Shown piece by piece: positions 1 through 11,230 of a stretch of 64,000 nt of DNA (positions within the stretch are counted from its first letter, which is position 1; every line of letters starts with the position of its first letter). Both the position numbers and the translations under genes were made by a program. A model generated the notes under the pieces. The model worked only from the letters and a program-made list of their open reading frames with translations, did not search any database and was not told where the DNA came from. The DNA lies in the NCBI RefSeq assembly GCF_036370855.1, contig NC_088112.1, positions 14,624,469-14,688,468 on the forward strand, written 5' to 3'. This DNA comes from Dromaius novaehollandiae. Lineage: Eukaryota > Chordata > Aves > Casuariiformes > Dromaiidae.

Positions 1-957
1 ATTATAAGGTGGAAAAGTAAGCAACAAAATTATCCAACCAGATACTGGAACAACTCTCTTCTTCAAACAGCTCCATGAACAGATGATTTGAGAAAAAACA
101 CTAATTATACAAACTTATCAGTTACTAAAACAATTCATATGGAAAGGTCACTGAAGTCACATTCACAGCCTAGGAGGATTACCACGACTGGAAAGGATAA
201 AAGACAAAGAATGCACGATAACACAGCTGAACAGTTACACCTACCATGGAAAATACACAGTAAGAAAGGAAAAAAAAGTGCAAAACTTCACTGTTTCAAA
301 CAACACAGATTACTAAACATTCAGATTAATTAATAAAGTTTTTAATAGAACCCCCTATGCTTGCAAACCCTAAAGTAATAGTCTACACTAGTAAATTAAA
401 CCAGTAATTAAGAACAGACTATGTCCTCTGGCATGTCTATATTATCAAACTCTCTCAATCTCCAAAACAGGGTGGCTGTGCCCAAACTACCCATGGAGGA
501 CAGCAGCTAAATCCTCGGTGGCGCTCCAGAACTGCCTGGGAAAACATCAGCTGTTGTGGGCCAGAGCTGCTCCGTGCTGCGCTCCCACCATTTGTCAATA
601 GAGGAGACGGCGTTCCCGTGCCTGGGAACATTTGCTGGTGCTGTTTAACTCACCAGCGCCAACACACAACTCCAGTTACCCATGTGCTTCACACTGTGAC
701 TATTCCTATGCGTCAAGGTGAATTTTTGGAATTGCAACAGTGATCAGTTGTCCATAAAATTTCTCGACCGCTTATGACTGCCAACCTAAAGAAATGGCCA
801 TGGCTTGCCATGTACTTGTCACCAAAAGTGTAGCTAAAACCACTAGGAAGATGTGGTTCTGCAGACAGCTGGCAATTAGGTACAATGATACACAACACAG
901 ATTACAGAGAGGAAAACACTATGCGAGATTGCACTTCCCAGGTGTTCTAAAGCATGC

Positions 958-1046
958 TCCACTGCCATCCCCTCCTCTTCCCTTCTCTCTCCCCTTCTCC
1001 CTGCTGCTGCCTCCTCCTCTCTCTCCCCCATCCTCTCCCAGCCCTA
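958..1046. repeat. Polypyrimidine (CT-rich) tract
   Basis: About 90 bases on the plus strand are almost entirely C and T, interrupted by a CTGCTGC segment and a few purines. The complementary strand is GA-rich. Such asymmetric tracts can form triplex DNA and often vary in length. It ends just before a CCCAGCCCTAG sequence and has no association with a gene feature I can see. Confidence 0.75.
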
Positions 1047-1458
1047 GTAATGCCAGCCCAGAAAACAAAAACAAACTAAAAAACATGGTACTGGCTTGTG
1101 TTTTGTGCTGTGCTTCACCTCCAGTGTTGCAGCACGTGCCTGGGAACCTGTGTTTTTGATTATGGACTCTTCAGAATAAGGAGGTTTTATTATACATCTG
1201 AAGTATCATGGACTAAAAATAAGGTCTTATTTTATCCAAAGGGACACTCTCAACTCTGTATTTTTAATAACCTTCTACAGCAACATTTTAAATCAATAAT
1301 TCTTTTAAATCTTCTGCAGCCTGTACTTTCAATCAGAAAGACATTTTGAACTAGGCTGAAAGTCCCAATATTAAACACATTCAAGTTTGCCGTCCTTTCT
1401 CTGATCAGATGGAATCATCTGCAAGTTCATATTCTAATGTTTAACACTACCATTAACT

Positions 1459-1476
1459 GGGGGGGGAGGGAGGGGG
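1459..1476 (+). other. G-quadruplex-type G run
   Basis: The plus strand reads G8-A-G3-A-G5, which supplies four runs of three or more guanines with very short loops, the standard pattern for an intramolecular G-quadruplex. If the surrounding stretch is SFXN1 intron 1, this is on the strand opposite to the transcript, so the RNA would carry the C-rich complement. Confidence 0.65.
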
Positions 1477-2769
1477 AAGCTTAAAAATAAGTGAGCGGCC
1501 TCCCTTAAAAATAAATACATAAGAAACAGCACAAAGTCTAATCCACAGTTTTAGTACAAAGGCTATGTTTAGCTTTGCCACAGAATCAGCAATAGTAGAG
1601 GACTTTAAACTTTGTAAAAAGGTTAACAATACTAGCTGCAACCATCCTACAAAATGCAGATTCAGGACTTGTCAGGAATTCAACTCTCAGCTGTTCTTTT
1701 TCAAAGTTCACATTTTTAAACATCAAATAATGCCATATAACCACTTTTCAAATTGAAGCAACAGCCAAAGTGTGGCAGTGCCTTATACCAGACAGTGACA
1801 TACTACTCAGTTTTCAACAACACAGATATTTGATCATTTATTTTAACATGAATAAAAAGAATGTGGTTGCAAACAAAAGATGAGGTTTTAAACAAAGTTT
1901 AAACTGTACTTGCTAATAATACTGCACTGAAAAAACTCACAAACTGGGGGCCTAGATACTGCTGCATGACTGAATAATCCAGATGGATGCATGATCAACT
2001 CCTTTGGGAAATTCTGGGCAACCCAACCTTGCGCAGTAGCGCATGATGAAGAAAAGCAGCTTCTCTGTCTTCACTGGAACCATTTATATTTTTGTATGTT
2101 ATTTTCACTCTGTGTTTTAACCCAAAGCTTGAAAAAATCCATTCCACAAGTAAGAAACTCCATCAGGCATGTATCATAAATCTCTACAGAATGTAAAGTG
2201 AAATCAGGAGTAGAACAACAGGGAGATTTCTTGCTGATATAGCTGTGAATTCCATATCTGATCTAAATACACATTTTTAAAGCTGTAATCACTGTTCTGA
2301 GTCAGAAAGCATCCCTAATGTCAAAACATCCATTCCTCAGAGATGGAGATACAGAAGCCAGAATTCTCTTGAGTGGGCATCCTTTAGCAAGCATCCTTGG
2401 ATTAGGTACCAGATAAGGTTAACTGCTGCTTTGCTTTCTATGCAGAATTTTCTGTTAGTTTTTGCTTTTATACAGGCTGGAGTCCAGATTATAGCCTCCT
2501 GTACCTTCCTCTACAGAAGTGGACTCTGTCAGTGAAAAAGCGTCTTTTCAACTCTCTTGCCTGCAGTTTTAGAAAGTCAGCATAAACTGAGCTGGGGAGA
2601 CAGATGACACAAAAAGAAAAAAAAAGCAGATGTTGGGATAATGAACTTGGCAACACTCCACTTCTCAGTGCTCATCTTCCAAAATGAAACCCGAAACCCT
2701 GTGTTACAAAGCATAGGACACACTGGGAGTTTAAACGTACAATTCAAAACGCCCTGCATACAGGAGTTA

Positions 2770-2795
2770 GTAGACTAGTTAGTAAACTAGTCTAC
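2770..2795. repeat. Perfect 11-bp inverted repeat with 4-nt loop
   Basis: GTAGACTAGTT at 2770-2780 is followed by a four-base loop (AGTA) and its exact reverse complement at 2785-2795. The stem does not extend beyond 11 bp. It sits in otherwise ordinary AT-rich sequence, without a following T run or a neighbouring gene end, so nothing indicates a terminator function. It could extrude as a cruciform or fold as RNA if transcribed. Confidence 0.85.
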
Positions 2796-5040
2796 AGAAA
2801 TGCTGAAAATGAAAGTTTCAGTTATATGCTAGCCTTTACCAGGACTTAGACACCTAACTCCAGGTGAAATAAAGGCACTTAGATCAGAACATGATTCCCA
2901 AAATCTTCCAGAAGTCCCTTTTTGGAAGAGGAGAGTGAAGTCACTTTTTTCTTTTAAAACCCAGTAAGAATGGAAGGTAACAGCAGTACCTCTTTCTTAT
3001 CATAATCCAATAGGTTACAGAACAGTTCAAAAGTTAGAGCCATGTGCTGCTGAAAAAATGCCATGTGCAGATTCACTGGGAGAGAGAAAAGAAGGTATGA
3101 CACATTTGGGCCCCCCAGATCTCCATTCTTCAAAGCAGTCCCCTAACAGCCTGATGTCCAATAGTCAATGCCCTGTTCTAGAAAGTGAGATGCAGGCTGG
3201 AAAATCTTCAGGTTGAGGAAAGTGCTGCTATAAGAAGGGGAGAGGAACACCTCTCTTCTTCTGACAGGTTTATAAACTGAAGCGACCATGGCCACTTGTC
3301 TGTTTTTGCACAGCTCAGTTCTTTTGAAGCATCTTCTATGGTGCTTTGACAGAGAAATACTTAAGAATCCTGTTAGGCCTTTTTGTTCCTTAAATAAAAC
3401 ATTGGCTCTTTTGGGGGCTTCTCTGCCTGAAAAAAACTCAGATTTTTCCTTTCCAGTAGAAATATCCACCACCCCGCTCTGCTCGAAAAGGTGACCTATT
3501 CTACTTTAAAACTACAACACATTGGCAAGGCGACAGTGAGAAGGCAAACCCAGCTTTAACCCATATTTCAATTGTTCTGGCAAAGAAAAGTATACAATGC
3601 ATTCTCCAGGAATGTCAATCAAACCAGTATAATTAGTTTAAATGAGAAGCACTAATAGATTTTTTAGGGGAATAAAGCATTTTCACGTGATGGCAAAACA
3701 GCACATATCAGACTTACTGGAGTCATTAAGCAACGGTATTCCTCTATTTGCACTGCTTGCTACCTCAGTTTGAAAGAAGTAGCACAGCTGATGACTGGGG
3801 GAAGTATGATGCAACATACTTGCACCAAATGTTAACAGAGCCACTTGCCAAGTTTTCCTTCCTCAAAGCAGCTTCCACCAGTAAATATCTATTTAAATCA
3901 AAAAAATCTTTGTCTGCAATATGCTTTTTTCCTACTGCATTAACAAAAACAAACTGAATGCTGGCTAATGCAAATCATGGTAACACTACAAGATACTTTT
4001 TTGCTTATAAATGTACGTCCTGTTTGTAGCCTAGCAACAAAAGCAATAGTCTGTGTTAAATGGATAGTGTCTGCTGCTGGGTCTGTCTCCTCAGAACAGC
4101 AGCCATCTTTGGTGTGTAACTTAAAGAGGGATTTCATCATTCTGCATTAAAGCTACCTCCAGATGTTAGAGGTTGCAGCAGCCAACTCAGCAGTGTGTGC
4201 TTTCAATCTGCCATCTCTTCTATCACCGCTCTCATCTCATGAGGTATATCACACAGACACACATCACCCATTACACATTTACCTCTCCTCTTCACTAAGG
4301 AAAAACACTTTCTTTGCTAAAAGGGGTTATTTCAAGCTCTTATTTTATTTTATTCCTGATTGCTTCAGACTTTTTTCTGCTCCTTATTTTTTAAAACCCA
4401 AGGTAAACTTAAGTAGGATTATCTGGCTCTATCCAAACACGTTCATGGTCCTCTCCTGTAGTTTTTCCCTATATAATACCTCTTTTCCTGATAGGATCCG
4501 AACAGGAGATGCTTTATTTGTACTTTGGCGCAAAGCCAGTCGTCACTGCCCCCTACCCTCTCAATACCCATCATTACAATTACCCTCAATTTTTTATAAC
4601 TCAGTAAAGAAAAAAATCAATATGCATAATTACCCCCCCACCTCTGGTTAGTGGATGGCTGACCTCCAAGGTACAAGGTGTGTTCTTCCCCGGGAAAAGA
4701 TGACAGCCCAGCACAGCGAGGCTCGCTCCCTGCAGGCACCGTTACGCGTGCCCTGGCTGTGATCCGCCACCCTCGGGTCACACGCCGAGCTGCGAGGACG
4801 ACTGTTGGTCAGGGCGCAATTTCGGGAGGGGGTTTTGGAGACGGTGGGAAGGCAGGGAGCTGTCATTTGCGGAGAGAGGACGGCAGGGGGAAAGGCTGTG
4901 GCAGCCCCCAGTCACCTGTCTAACGCACGTGATAAGCGCAATGACAGAATATCCCTAGGAAAGGGGGTGATCACCACCGCCCAGGGGCTGGGAAGGATGG
5001 GGGGGACCCCGGGCCTCAGCCCCTACGGAGGCGATGGAGG

Positions 5041-5490
5041 GTGACACAGGTTTGGGCCTCAGCAGAGGGGATGGGGTGACACAGGGTCTGGGTCCCTATG
5101 GAGGGGATGGGGGTGACATGGGGTCTGGGCCCCTACAGAGAGGGGGATGGGGGTGACACAGGGTCTGTGACCCTATGGAGGGGATGGGGGTGACATGGGG
5201 TCTGGACCCCTATGGAGGGGACGGGGGTGACACAGGGTCTGTGCCACTATGGAGTGGGGGGAAGGGGGTGACACAGGGTCTGTGCCACTATGGAAGGGAC
5301 AGGGGGTGACACAGAGTCTGGGGCCCTATGGAGGGGATGGGGGGTGACACAGGGCCTGGGGCCCTACGGAGGGGACAGAGGTGATGCAAGGTCTGCACCT
5401 GTGGAGGGGACAGGGGGTGACACGGGGCCTGGGCCCCTATGGAGGGGGCCGAGGTGACCCCCGGGCCTGTGCCCCCATGGAGAAATCGGG
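5041..5490. repeat. G-rich minisatellite, about 37-42 bp units
   Basis: About a dozen degenerate copies share the core GTGACACAGGGTCTG followed by a CCCCTATGGAGGGGA-like half. Copies vary in spacer length, and weaker copies extend on both sides towards 5000 and 5560. The array lies about 120 bp inside the presumed intron from the minus-strand exon 1 donor, so it is part of the CpG-island flank. Open frames of 60-160 codons cross it on both strands, but they are a by-product of the stop-poor repeat and unit length is not a constant multiple of three. The G-rich strand is the plus strand. Confidence 0.9.
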
Positions 5491-5499
5491 CTACGGGCC

Positions 5500-6040
5500 G
5501 GGGCACCGGGGTGCCCCAGGGCCTGGGCCGCGGCCGGGGGTGACACGCGCCGCAGCGCACCGGGGCCGGGGGTTGGGGGATGGCGGGGGCCGGGCCCCGG
5601 CGCTACTCACCGCGGCCGCTCCGCGCTGCCCGGAAGAGGCTGGGCGCCGCCGCGGGCCGGGGGGCGAGCGGGCCGCCCCGCTCCGCCCCGCTCCGCCCCC
5701 GGGGGCCGGGCCGCGCCGCGGCAGCTCCCCGCCGCCACGAGGCCTGGGGGCCCGGCCGGGACGCCCTGAGGCAGCGGGCCTGCGCCCGCCGGTGCTGCCG
5801 GGCGCCGCGGAGCCCGCCCGTGGCCGGAGCTGCGGCTACGACTCCATTTTGGGCGAATCTTGGACGTGAAGGGGGGCGACGCTTCCAGGCCCGGCGCCTG
5901 CCTGCGCCCCGGTTTCCGCAGCTCGTGCCCCAAAACTTCAGAGCAGCTCAGGCTGTGAAGCCACTTTTACATCTGAGGAAGGGAAAAGCTCGCGGTTACC
6001 GGCCCCCTCTGTGCCGCGCTGGCGGTATTTGGGTCGTGGC
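5500..6040 (-). promoter_or_regulatory. SFXN1: CpG island promoter of the minus-strand gene (presumed SFXN1)
   Basis: A block of very high GC with dense CpG contrasts with AT-rich flanks. Three CCGCCCC words spaced ten bases apart (about 5673-5700) are Sp1/KLF GC boxes, reading GGGGCGG on the minus strand. A CCATTTT word at 5844-5850 resembles a YY1/initiator site. No TATA box is evident. Together with the donor at 5610, this is a typical housekeeping CpG promoter firing to the left, as expected for a mitochondrial carrier gene such as SFXN1. The exact start site cannot be read from sequence. Confidence 0.75.
5611..5840 (-). other. SFXN1: Predicted non-coding first exon (presumed SFXN1); 5' end uncertain
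   Basis: On the minus strand the sequence GCG|GTGAGTAG places a near-perfect splice donor with the last exon base at 5611 and intron from 5610 downward. The transcription start is not defined; it lies somewhere between about 5650 and 5850 within the CpG island, so the upper coordinate is a guess. I find no sideroflexin N-terminus here, which agrees with my recollection that mammalian SFXN1 exon 1 is untranslated. The open frame at 5607-5933 minus is a stop-poor artefact of GC-rich DNA. Confidence 0.55.
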
Positions 6041-9000
6041 TAAATTGGGTCGTCAGTCCGACTTATGGGACTTCGAACCCCAAAAAAGCAGTGGACCAAA
6101 GGCAACTGTGCCAGTAAAGTCGGGTTTTTACTTACTTGCTCGTTCTCATGACACCTGCTTTAATAAGGAGCGCAGGAAACAAGCAGCAGCAGGGAAACGC
6201 TCGCAGGAAGCCGCAGTGAAATGACCCTTAGGAAAACAGTGTGCTCTCAGGCCCTAATCCTGAAAAGGAGTCAGTGGTAATAAAATACTGCCTTCTTACA
6301 AAATCCGCTCCGAATGATGGGAGCTTTCTTGCATATGGTGCCTTAAAAAAAAAAAAAAACACGGATCTTTGGTTTTGTTAAAGCCAGGCCGAGGAAGGGG
6401 TTTCAGAGCATTTCATTCCATTTAGCAATTGTGGCCGCTCCGCGTTATATCGTCACAGAATCTTGTTGCTTTTCTGTTGGAGGTTGGACGTGCGATCGTT
6501 CGAGATTTTTGAAAAATAGTACCCGGTTACGCCGCTCCTACGCGCTCTCCAACCCCGCTTCCTAATGACCACGCGGACGGGATCCCTTACACGCTTTTCA
6601 AGAATCAGCGGTTAAACGTTTCTGGAGGCCTGTAGATGTGTTTATTGATAGTGTTTGGGGCAGAGCCGGTGACATTTTTGCTGTTGAAACTGAACTGTGA
6701 AAAACTGGATTTCTTAATGCTTTTTGCGTAGGAATGTAATCTTGTAGGCTGGATTTTGTTTTCAGCTTTTAGCTAGAAAATTCACTACATATTTTTCAAT
6801 TAAAAGTTAAAGATTTCTGTTGTAAATTTTGAAAATACTTCTTTTTCCACAGGGGAATTAATGTTTTGGGGGTTACCCCTAGGGTTATGCTATTTTCCAG
6901 CTGTTGACGGTCTGCCTGTAGGAGAAGCTGTAGGACACCCCAAGCTTGATTGGAAACCCCTGTGCACCTATTACACTCACAATTTAGGTTTGAGGCCTAA
7001 CTTGCAAGCTAGGAATAAACTTCCAGCAGTCTCTCTTCCCATTTTGTATGTATATAAACCCAAGCATGTTTTTTGCATGAAGTTCTTGCTTTGTAGAAGC
7101 ATTTTCGTACCTGCTGAAAACTGTGGCAGTGACTCCTAGTATCACTTGATCCTTTGACTTTCATTCTGACACAGACAGATCAAATCTCAGATGTCCACAC
7201 ATCCGTTGCCAGCTGGGGCTCTAGTGCTTAGATCATACTTGGGAATATAAATACAATAGGTGAAGGTACAGATATTCCAGGGTGAGCTTGCATCATGAAA
7301 AAGAAAAGGCTTGCCTTGATACCCATGCATTGCATTTTTCTTGCACATTGAATTTTATACAAAATGTATGTACTTTGCTGCTTTTTAATGTTGTCAGACA
7401 GATCCCAGGCTCCATGACCACTGACAAATCAAATTCTGAATGCACCTTTGAAGATATCCAGCCCTAACACTTGCTGCTAAAAACATCTCAGTGACTGAAC
7501 AGGAAAGACATCTCATATAGAAAATGGGTATAGCTAAATATTGTGCATTGAAACAAATTAGTTGCCAGTGTGCATAACTGATACAGTGGTATGTTGCTTA
7601 TATTCTAAGGATTCATGTCTTCTGCCTCTTGATCCTGTTATATGCCAAAGACATTAAAACTTGTAAATCTGCATTAAACCCCTCCTGATCTTTTCTGCAC
7701 TGTCACAAGAGAAATTCTGCTTGCAGGCTCTTTAATGTGAGATATATTAGTATCTAGATTCTCTGAGTTGCAAAATGAAAAGCTATTTATGATGGACACA
7801 TTCACTCTCAGAGATAATCACGTTCTCTAGATTCAGTGCAGATGGTATTGAATGGCTCTATTGCCTCTCTTTCACTGGACTAGTCATTCCTCTCATTGGT
7901 GAGAAACCAAATCGAATTTTTGCCATGAACCCTGTGAAATCTTGAGGGGGCTCTGACCAACAACCACAGAACAATTGCTCACAAGCTACAGAACTGGGCA
8001 AATGGGTGAATATGGGTATTCACAGGGAATGTCTAACCTCTGACTACATGTGTTCCTTCATCCCCACTAATCTTCCTGTTACAAACATTTTAAGCTGCAT
8101 TTAAAAAAGCAAAATGCAGCAGCATCTTCCAGCTGCAAGATGCAGATGTGTGTTTTGGCTTCATCCTGATTCCTCTCTGAGGTGAGAGCCAGGCTTGTAC
8201 TATTCCTGCCTGTGCCCTCCACAAGAAGCAGAGTTAGGTGGGCGAGCTGGACGGGGCTGCCAGGCACTCCAGCCAGTTCTCTGCTTTAAACAATCGAGAG
8301 AGCAGGATCCCAGAACATGGTATCGAGCATATTCATCTGCAGCTTAATAGTGTAGCTTTATTCTTCAGAAGTCCTGATCTTCAAAAGACTCCTGCACAGA
8401 CAGTCGCATACAATGAAAACAAACAGGGCTCGGTTAGTGCTCCAATTGTAAGTTCAAGCATGTGTTTTCTCATATGTTCATAAAGAGTATAATATCTTGC
8501 TGGTTATATTACAGTCCAAATATTAATAGTATATACAGAAAACATGTACCTAGAGACTACAGCTGTATACATCAGATAAACATTACATTAGCTCCCGTGG
8601 GAGCATTCCTTTCAGTCTTCTTATTTCCTAACATCTCCATTAATAAGAGTCCTGCGGCCCTCCAGATGTAAATTCAGACCTTAGTCTTTACTGAACTAGG
8701 AATGAATTTAACCGTGTTTTCACATGAAAGAATTCCTTGACATTTATAGGGCAAACTCTTCCCTACACCAACCAGAATATGAGGACTTCTGCTCTCCTAC
8801 AACTACTGTCTTATCTAAGAAATGAGCTTTATGTATTTACTTTCCCCAAGCTCTTCTGCATTCATAATATTTACATTGGACATTACCGCTTTTATGTTTT
8901 TAGTTATTTCAAATTGGTGCATCAACTGGCAAAAACTAAGAGCTGCTGTTCGCTGCATTTACTAGCATAAATGTCCAGTAAGTGGCACTACAGGACAAAG

Positions 9001-10200
9001 TTTTCAGCAACTCTGTATCACAGACAGCACACTAAGACTAAAGGCAAGCCTGGGATATGTCAAAACTTTCCTGCTCCATGAGAAAGGAAGTTGTACAGCG
9101 GGTGGGAAATGATGTGTGGTGACTGCCCTGAAGGTATTAAGGCAAAGAACTGGAGTGTATTCAGCTGCTGCCTCTTGAACATGGTGTCAGGAACCGGCCT
9201 TGGCATGGAGCTGACATTATCAGAGATTTGCCAGAAGAAACCGACAAAATTTCTGGGTGCCATTCATTATCACTCACTTGATGGGAGGTGCCTATGATGG
9301 CTTTGTACTGTATTTTACTATCAGAAACAGAGTACTGGGCTAGGTGAACCATGTATATAGCACCTCTTGTGGTCTACAGACTTACTGTATGTCAATTTTA
9401 TGCAGAAAATCCAAATGCCAAGCTGGAAGGCATGGCAGTACAGCTTGAGGAGTACTCAGAAGTTCAAAGATTGTTTCTGCTAATGAGCTAGGGAGGTCAT
9501 CAAGCCTGTGTCAGCATATCAAAAAACCACCATCACTCTGATTTCCCATAGCATCCACTGTTAACAAGTAAACTATTATTTAGGGGAATTCGGTCAAAAA
9601 AGCAAGCAACAAAACACTTTCTGGCAGCCTAAATTGTAACAAAACCCTTATCTAAGCTGATGGAGGATTAGTTCCAAAACCAGTTACAGGTTCTGGCTCT
9701 GTTTATGATATCCGAACCTGATTTTAGGTAAATTGTGTTATACTGTGTCAAACGGAATTGATGCATGACCGATTCTCCCATTTATCTAGAGGAGAACATG
9801 CATAGTTATACCAGGTAACACTGAAAGGGAAAGAAGACGAAAAGCTACACTGCATTTAGAAGGGACATAAAGCTACATTTAAAGGGATAAATCTGCCTTT
9901 GAAGGGAATTAGGAAGCTATTTCCTCTATGATATGGGTATTCTATAAATGTCTTTTGTGGGGTTGCTCATACCCTGAAGCATCTGTGCCAGACACTGTCG
10001 ACTAGACATTCAACTAGGCAGACCAATCTGGGATGGCAGCAGTATATGGCTGTACATGTAGTGTGGGGCAGGAGGAGGTGTAGTCATCCTCTAGGGACCA
10101 CTCTTAAATGTTTATTCCTGCAGTGACATAGGATGGCACTTGACAACTTCTGATAACAAGAAGCAACATGCAAGAACACACAACAGCCAAAGATGACACA
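6041..10200. other. Intergenic region, proximal to the presumed SFXN1 promoter
   Basis: I see no gene. The first 200 bases grade out of the CpG island (an open frame at 5580-6224 plus is GC-driven). The remainder is ordinary AT-rich DNA with scattered short open frames lacking domains, and an ancient CR1-like relic near 9.3 kb. Confidence 0.6.
9313..9352 (+). mobile_element. Ancient CR1-type LINE 3' end relic
   Basis: The stretch with ATCAGAAACAG followed by AGTACTGGGCTAGGTGAACC closely resembles the 3'-terminal region of old CR1 LINEs, whose consensus, from memory, has a tract like ATACTGGGCTAGATGGACC after CAGAGACAGG. The element is heavily decayed: the usual GTCTGACCCAG continuation is lost. 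Related weak similarity may extend upstream to about 9180. The reading is from memory of the family, not from a search. Confidence 0.55.
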
Positions 10201-10210
10201 CACAAGCTGG

Positions 10211-11176
10211 TGGGAAATTCCTAGAAAGCAATAGGAAATTCCTAGAAAGTGGGGGGCCTGAGTGGAGGGGGGGAATTCCCAGAGAGCTGTGGCAAATTCT
10301 AAGAAAGGTAGGAGAAGTTCCTAGAAAACAAAGAAAAACTCATAGAATGGTGAAGGAAATTCCTAGAAAGCAGTGTAAAATTCCAAGAAAGCACAGGGAA
10401 TTCCTAGAAAGCAACAGGATAATCCTAGAAAGCATAAGGGACTTCCTAGAAAGCTGGGTGTAAATTCCTAGAAAGCAGAAGAGAATTCCTAGAAAGCAAT
10501 GAGGAGTTTCCTAGAAAGCTGTGGGAAATTCCTAGAAAGCAATGTGTGATTCTTAGAAAGCAGTGGGAAATTCCTGGAAAGCTATAGGAAATTCCCAGAA
10601 AACAATGAGGAATTCCTCGAGAGCTATGGGGGATTCCTAAAAGCAGGGGGGAAATCCTAGAATGCTACAGGAAATTCCTAGAAAACTATGGGAAATTCCT
10701 AGAAAACATATGAAGTTTCTGAAAAGAAATGCAAATCCTAGAAAGCAATGGGAATTCCAAGAAACTAGCGGGCAGTTCCTAGGAAGCAGGAAATGTGGGA
10801 TTCGAGAAGCAATAATGATTTCTTGAAAGCAACTGGAAATTCCTAGGAGGCAAATGTAAATTTGCACTAAGGTTGAAGAAATTCCTAGATAACAATGGGA
10901 AAGTTTCCTAGAAAGCAATGTGAAATTCCCTGAAAGCTGGGTGGAATTTCCTAGAAAGCTGGGGGGGGGGGGGGGAATGTTCCTAGAGAGCATCAGGAAA
11001 TTCCTAGAAAGCAATGGAAATTCTGAGAAAGGTTCTAGATCAAGAAATTCCTAGTAAGCAGTTGGAAATTCCTGAAAAGATGTAGAAAAATCATAGAAAG
11101 CAAAGAAAAATTCCTGGGCAAGTTGTAGATCCTGGAATTGCCAGAGACCAGGGGGAGAATTCTTAGAAAGTAATGG
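10211..11176. repeat. Minisatellite of 20-22 bp units carrying STAT/kappa-B-like words
   Basis: About 45 degenerate tandem units share the consensus GGAAATTCCTAGAAAGCAAT. I count about 15 exact TTCCTAGAA words and roughly nine further TTCNNNGAA variants (TTCCAAGAA, TTCTTAGAA, TTCTGAGAA and others). Four units carry the full GGGAAATTCC, and several more have GGAAATTCC. Units in the first 500 bases are the most regular; the right half is more decayed and is interrupted by a run of 15 G. The 125-codon open frame on the minus strand (10637-11014) is just the translated repeat. The array is about 6.5 kb upstream of the DRD1 CpG island. Confidence 0.95.
10961..10975 (+). repeat. Homopolymer G15 inside the minisatellite
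   Basis: Fifteen uninterrupted G follow AAAGCT within the minisatellite. A second, nearly identical junction (AAGCT then G17) occurs at 11214-11230, so one may be a copy of the other made during array expansion. Both are assembly-fragile. Confidence 0.9.
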
Positions 11177-11213
11177 TGAGAAAAGCACAAGAGGCAATTA
11201 ATCACTGTAAGCT

Positions 11214-11230
11214 GGGGGGGGGGGGGGGGG
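11214..11230 (+). repeat. Homopolymer G17 just beyond the minisatellite
   Basis: Seventeen uninterrupted G follow GTAAGCT and precede AATCC. The context parallels the G15 run at 10961-10975. Confidence 0.9.

Larger units (their letters stand above)
1..5610 (-). other. SFXN1: Presumed first intron of SFXN1 (partial)
   Basis: This AT-rich stretch lies downstream, on the minus strand, of a predicted first exon ending at 5611. I see no convincing coding exon on either strand: the open frames (for example 3143-3472 minus, 4163-4651 plus) have no recognisable domain and do not resemble sideroflexin. The identity rests on synteny, since in vertebrates SFXN1 lies next to DRD1 in divergent orientation, and not on coding sequence. 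SFXN1 encodes a mitochondrial inner-membrane serine transporter. The stretch contains a polypyrimidine tract, a G-rich run, a perfect hairpin and a minisatellite, listed separately. An alternative is an unrelated minus-strand transcript using the same CpG island. Confidence 0.5.

Noticed and set aside
4163..4651. 162-codon plus-strand frame in AT-rich DNA
   Set aside because: Its length is somewhat surprising, but the translation is compositionally random with no domain and no splice or promoter signals.
5288..5933. Open frames across the SFXN1-side island and minisatellite
   Set aside because: They are repeat and GC artefacts; unit length varies and the frames overlap one another.
9485..9520. 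GGGAGGTCATCAAGCC, resembling another CR1 segment
   Set aside because: Only about 15 bases match; this is not separable from chance.
10637..11014. 125-codon minus-strand frame
   Set aside because: It is the translated minisatellite (repeated LSRN/FLGIS-like residues), not a gene.
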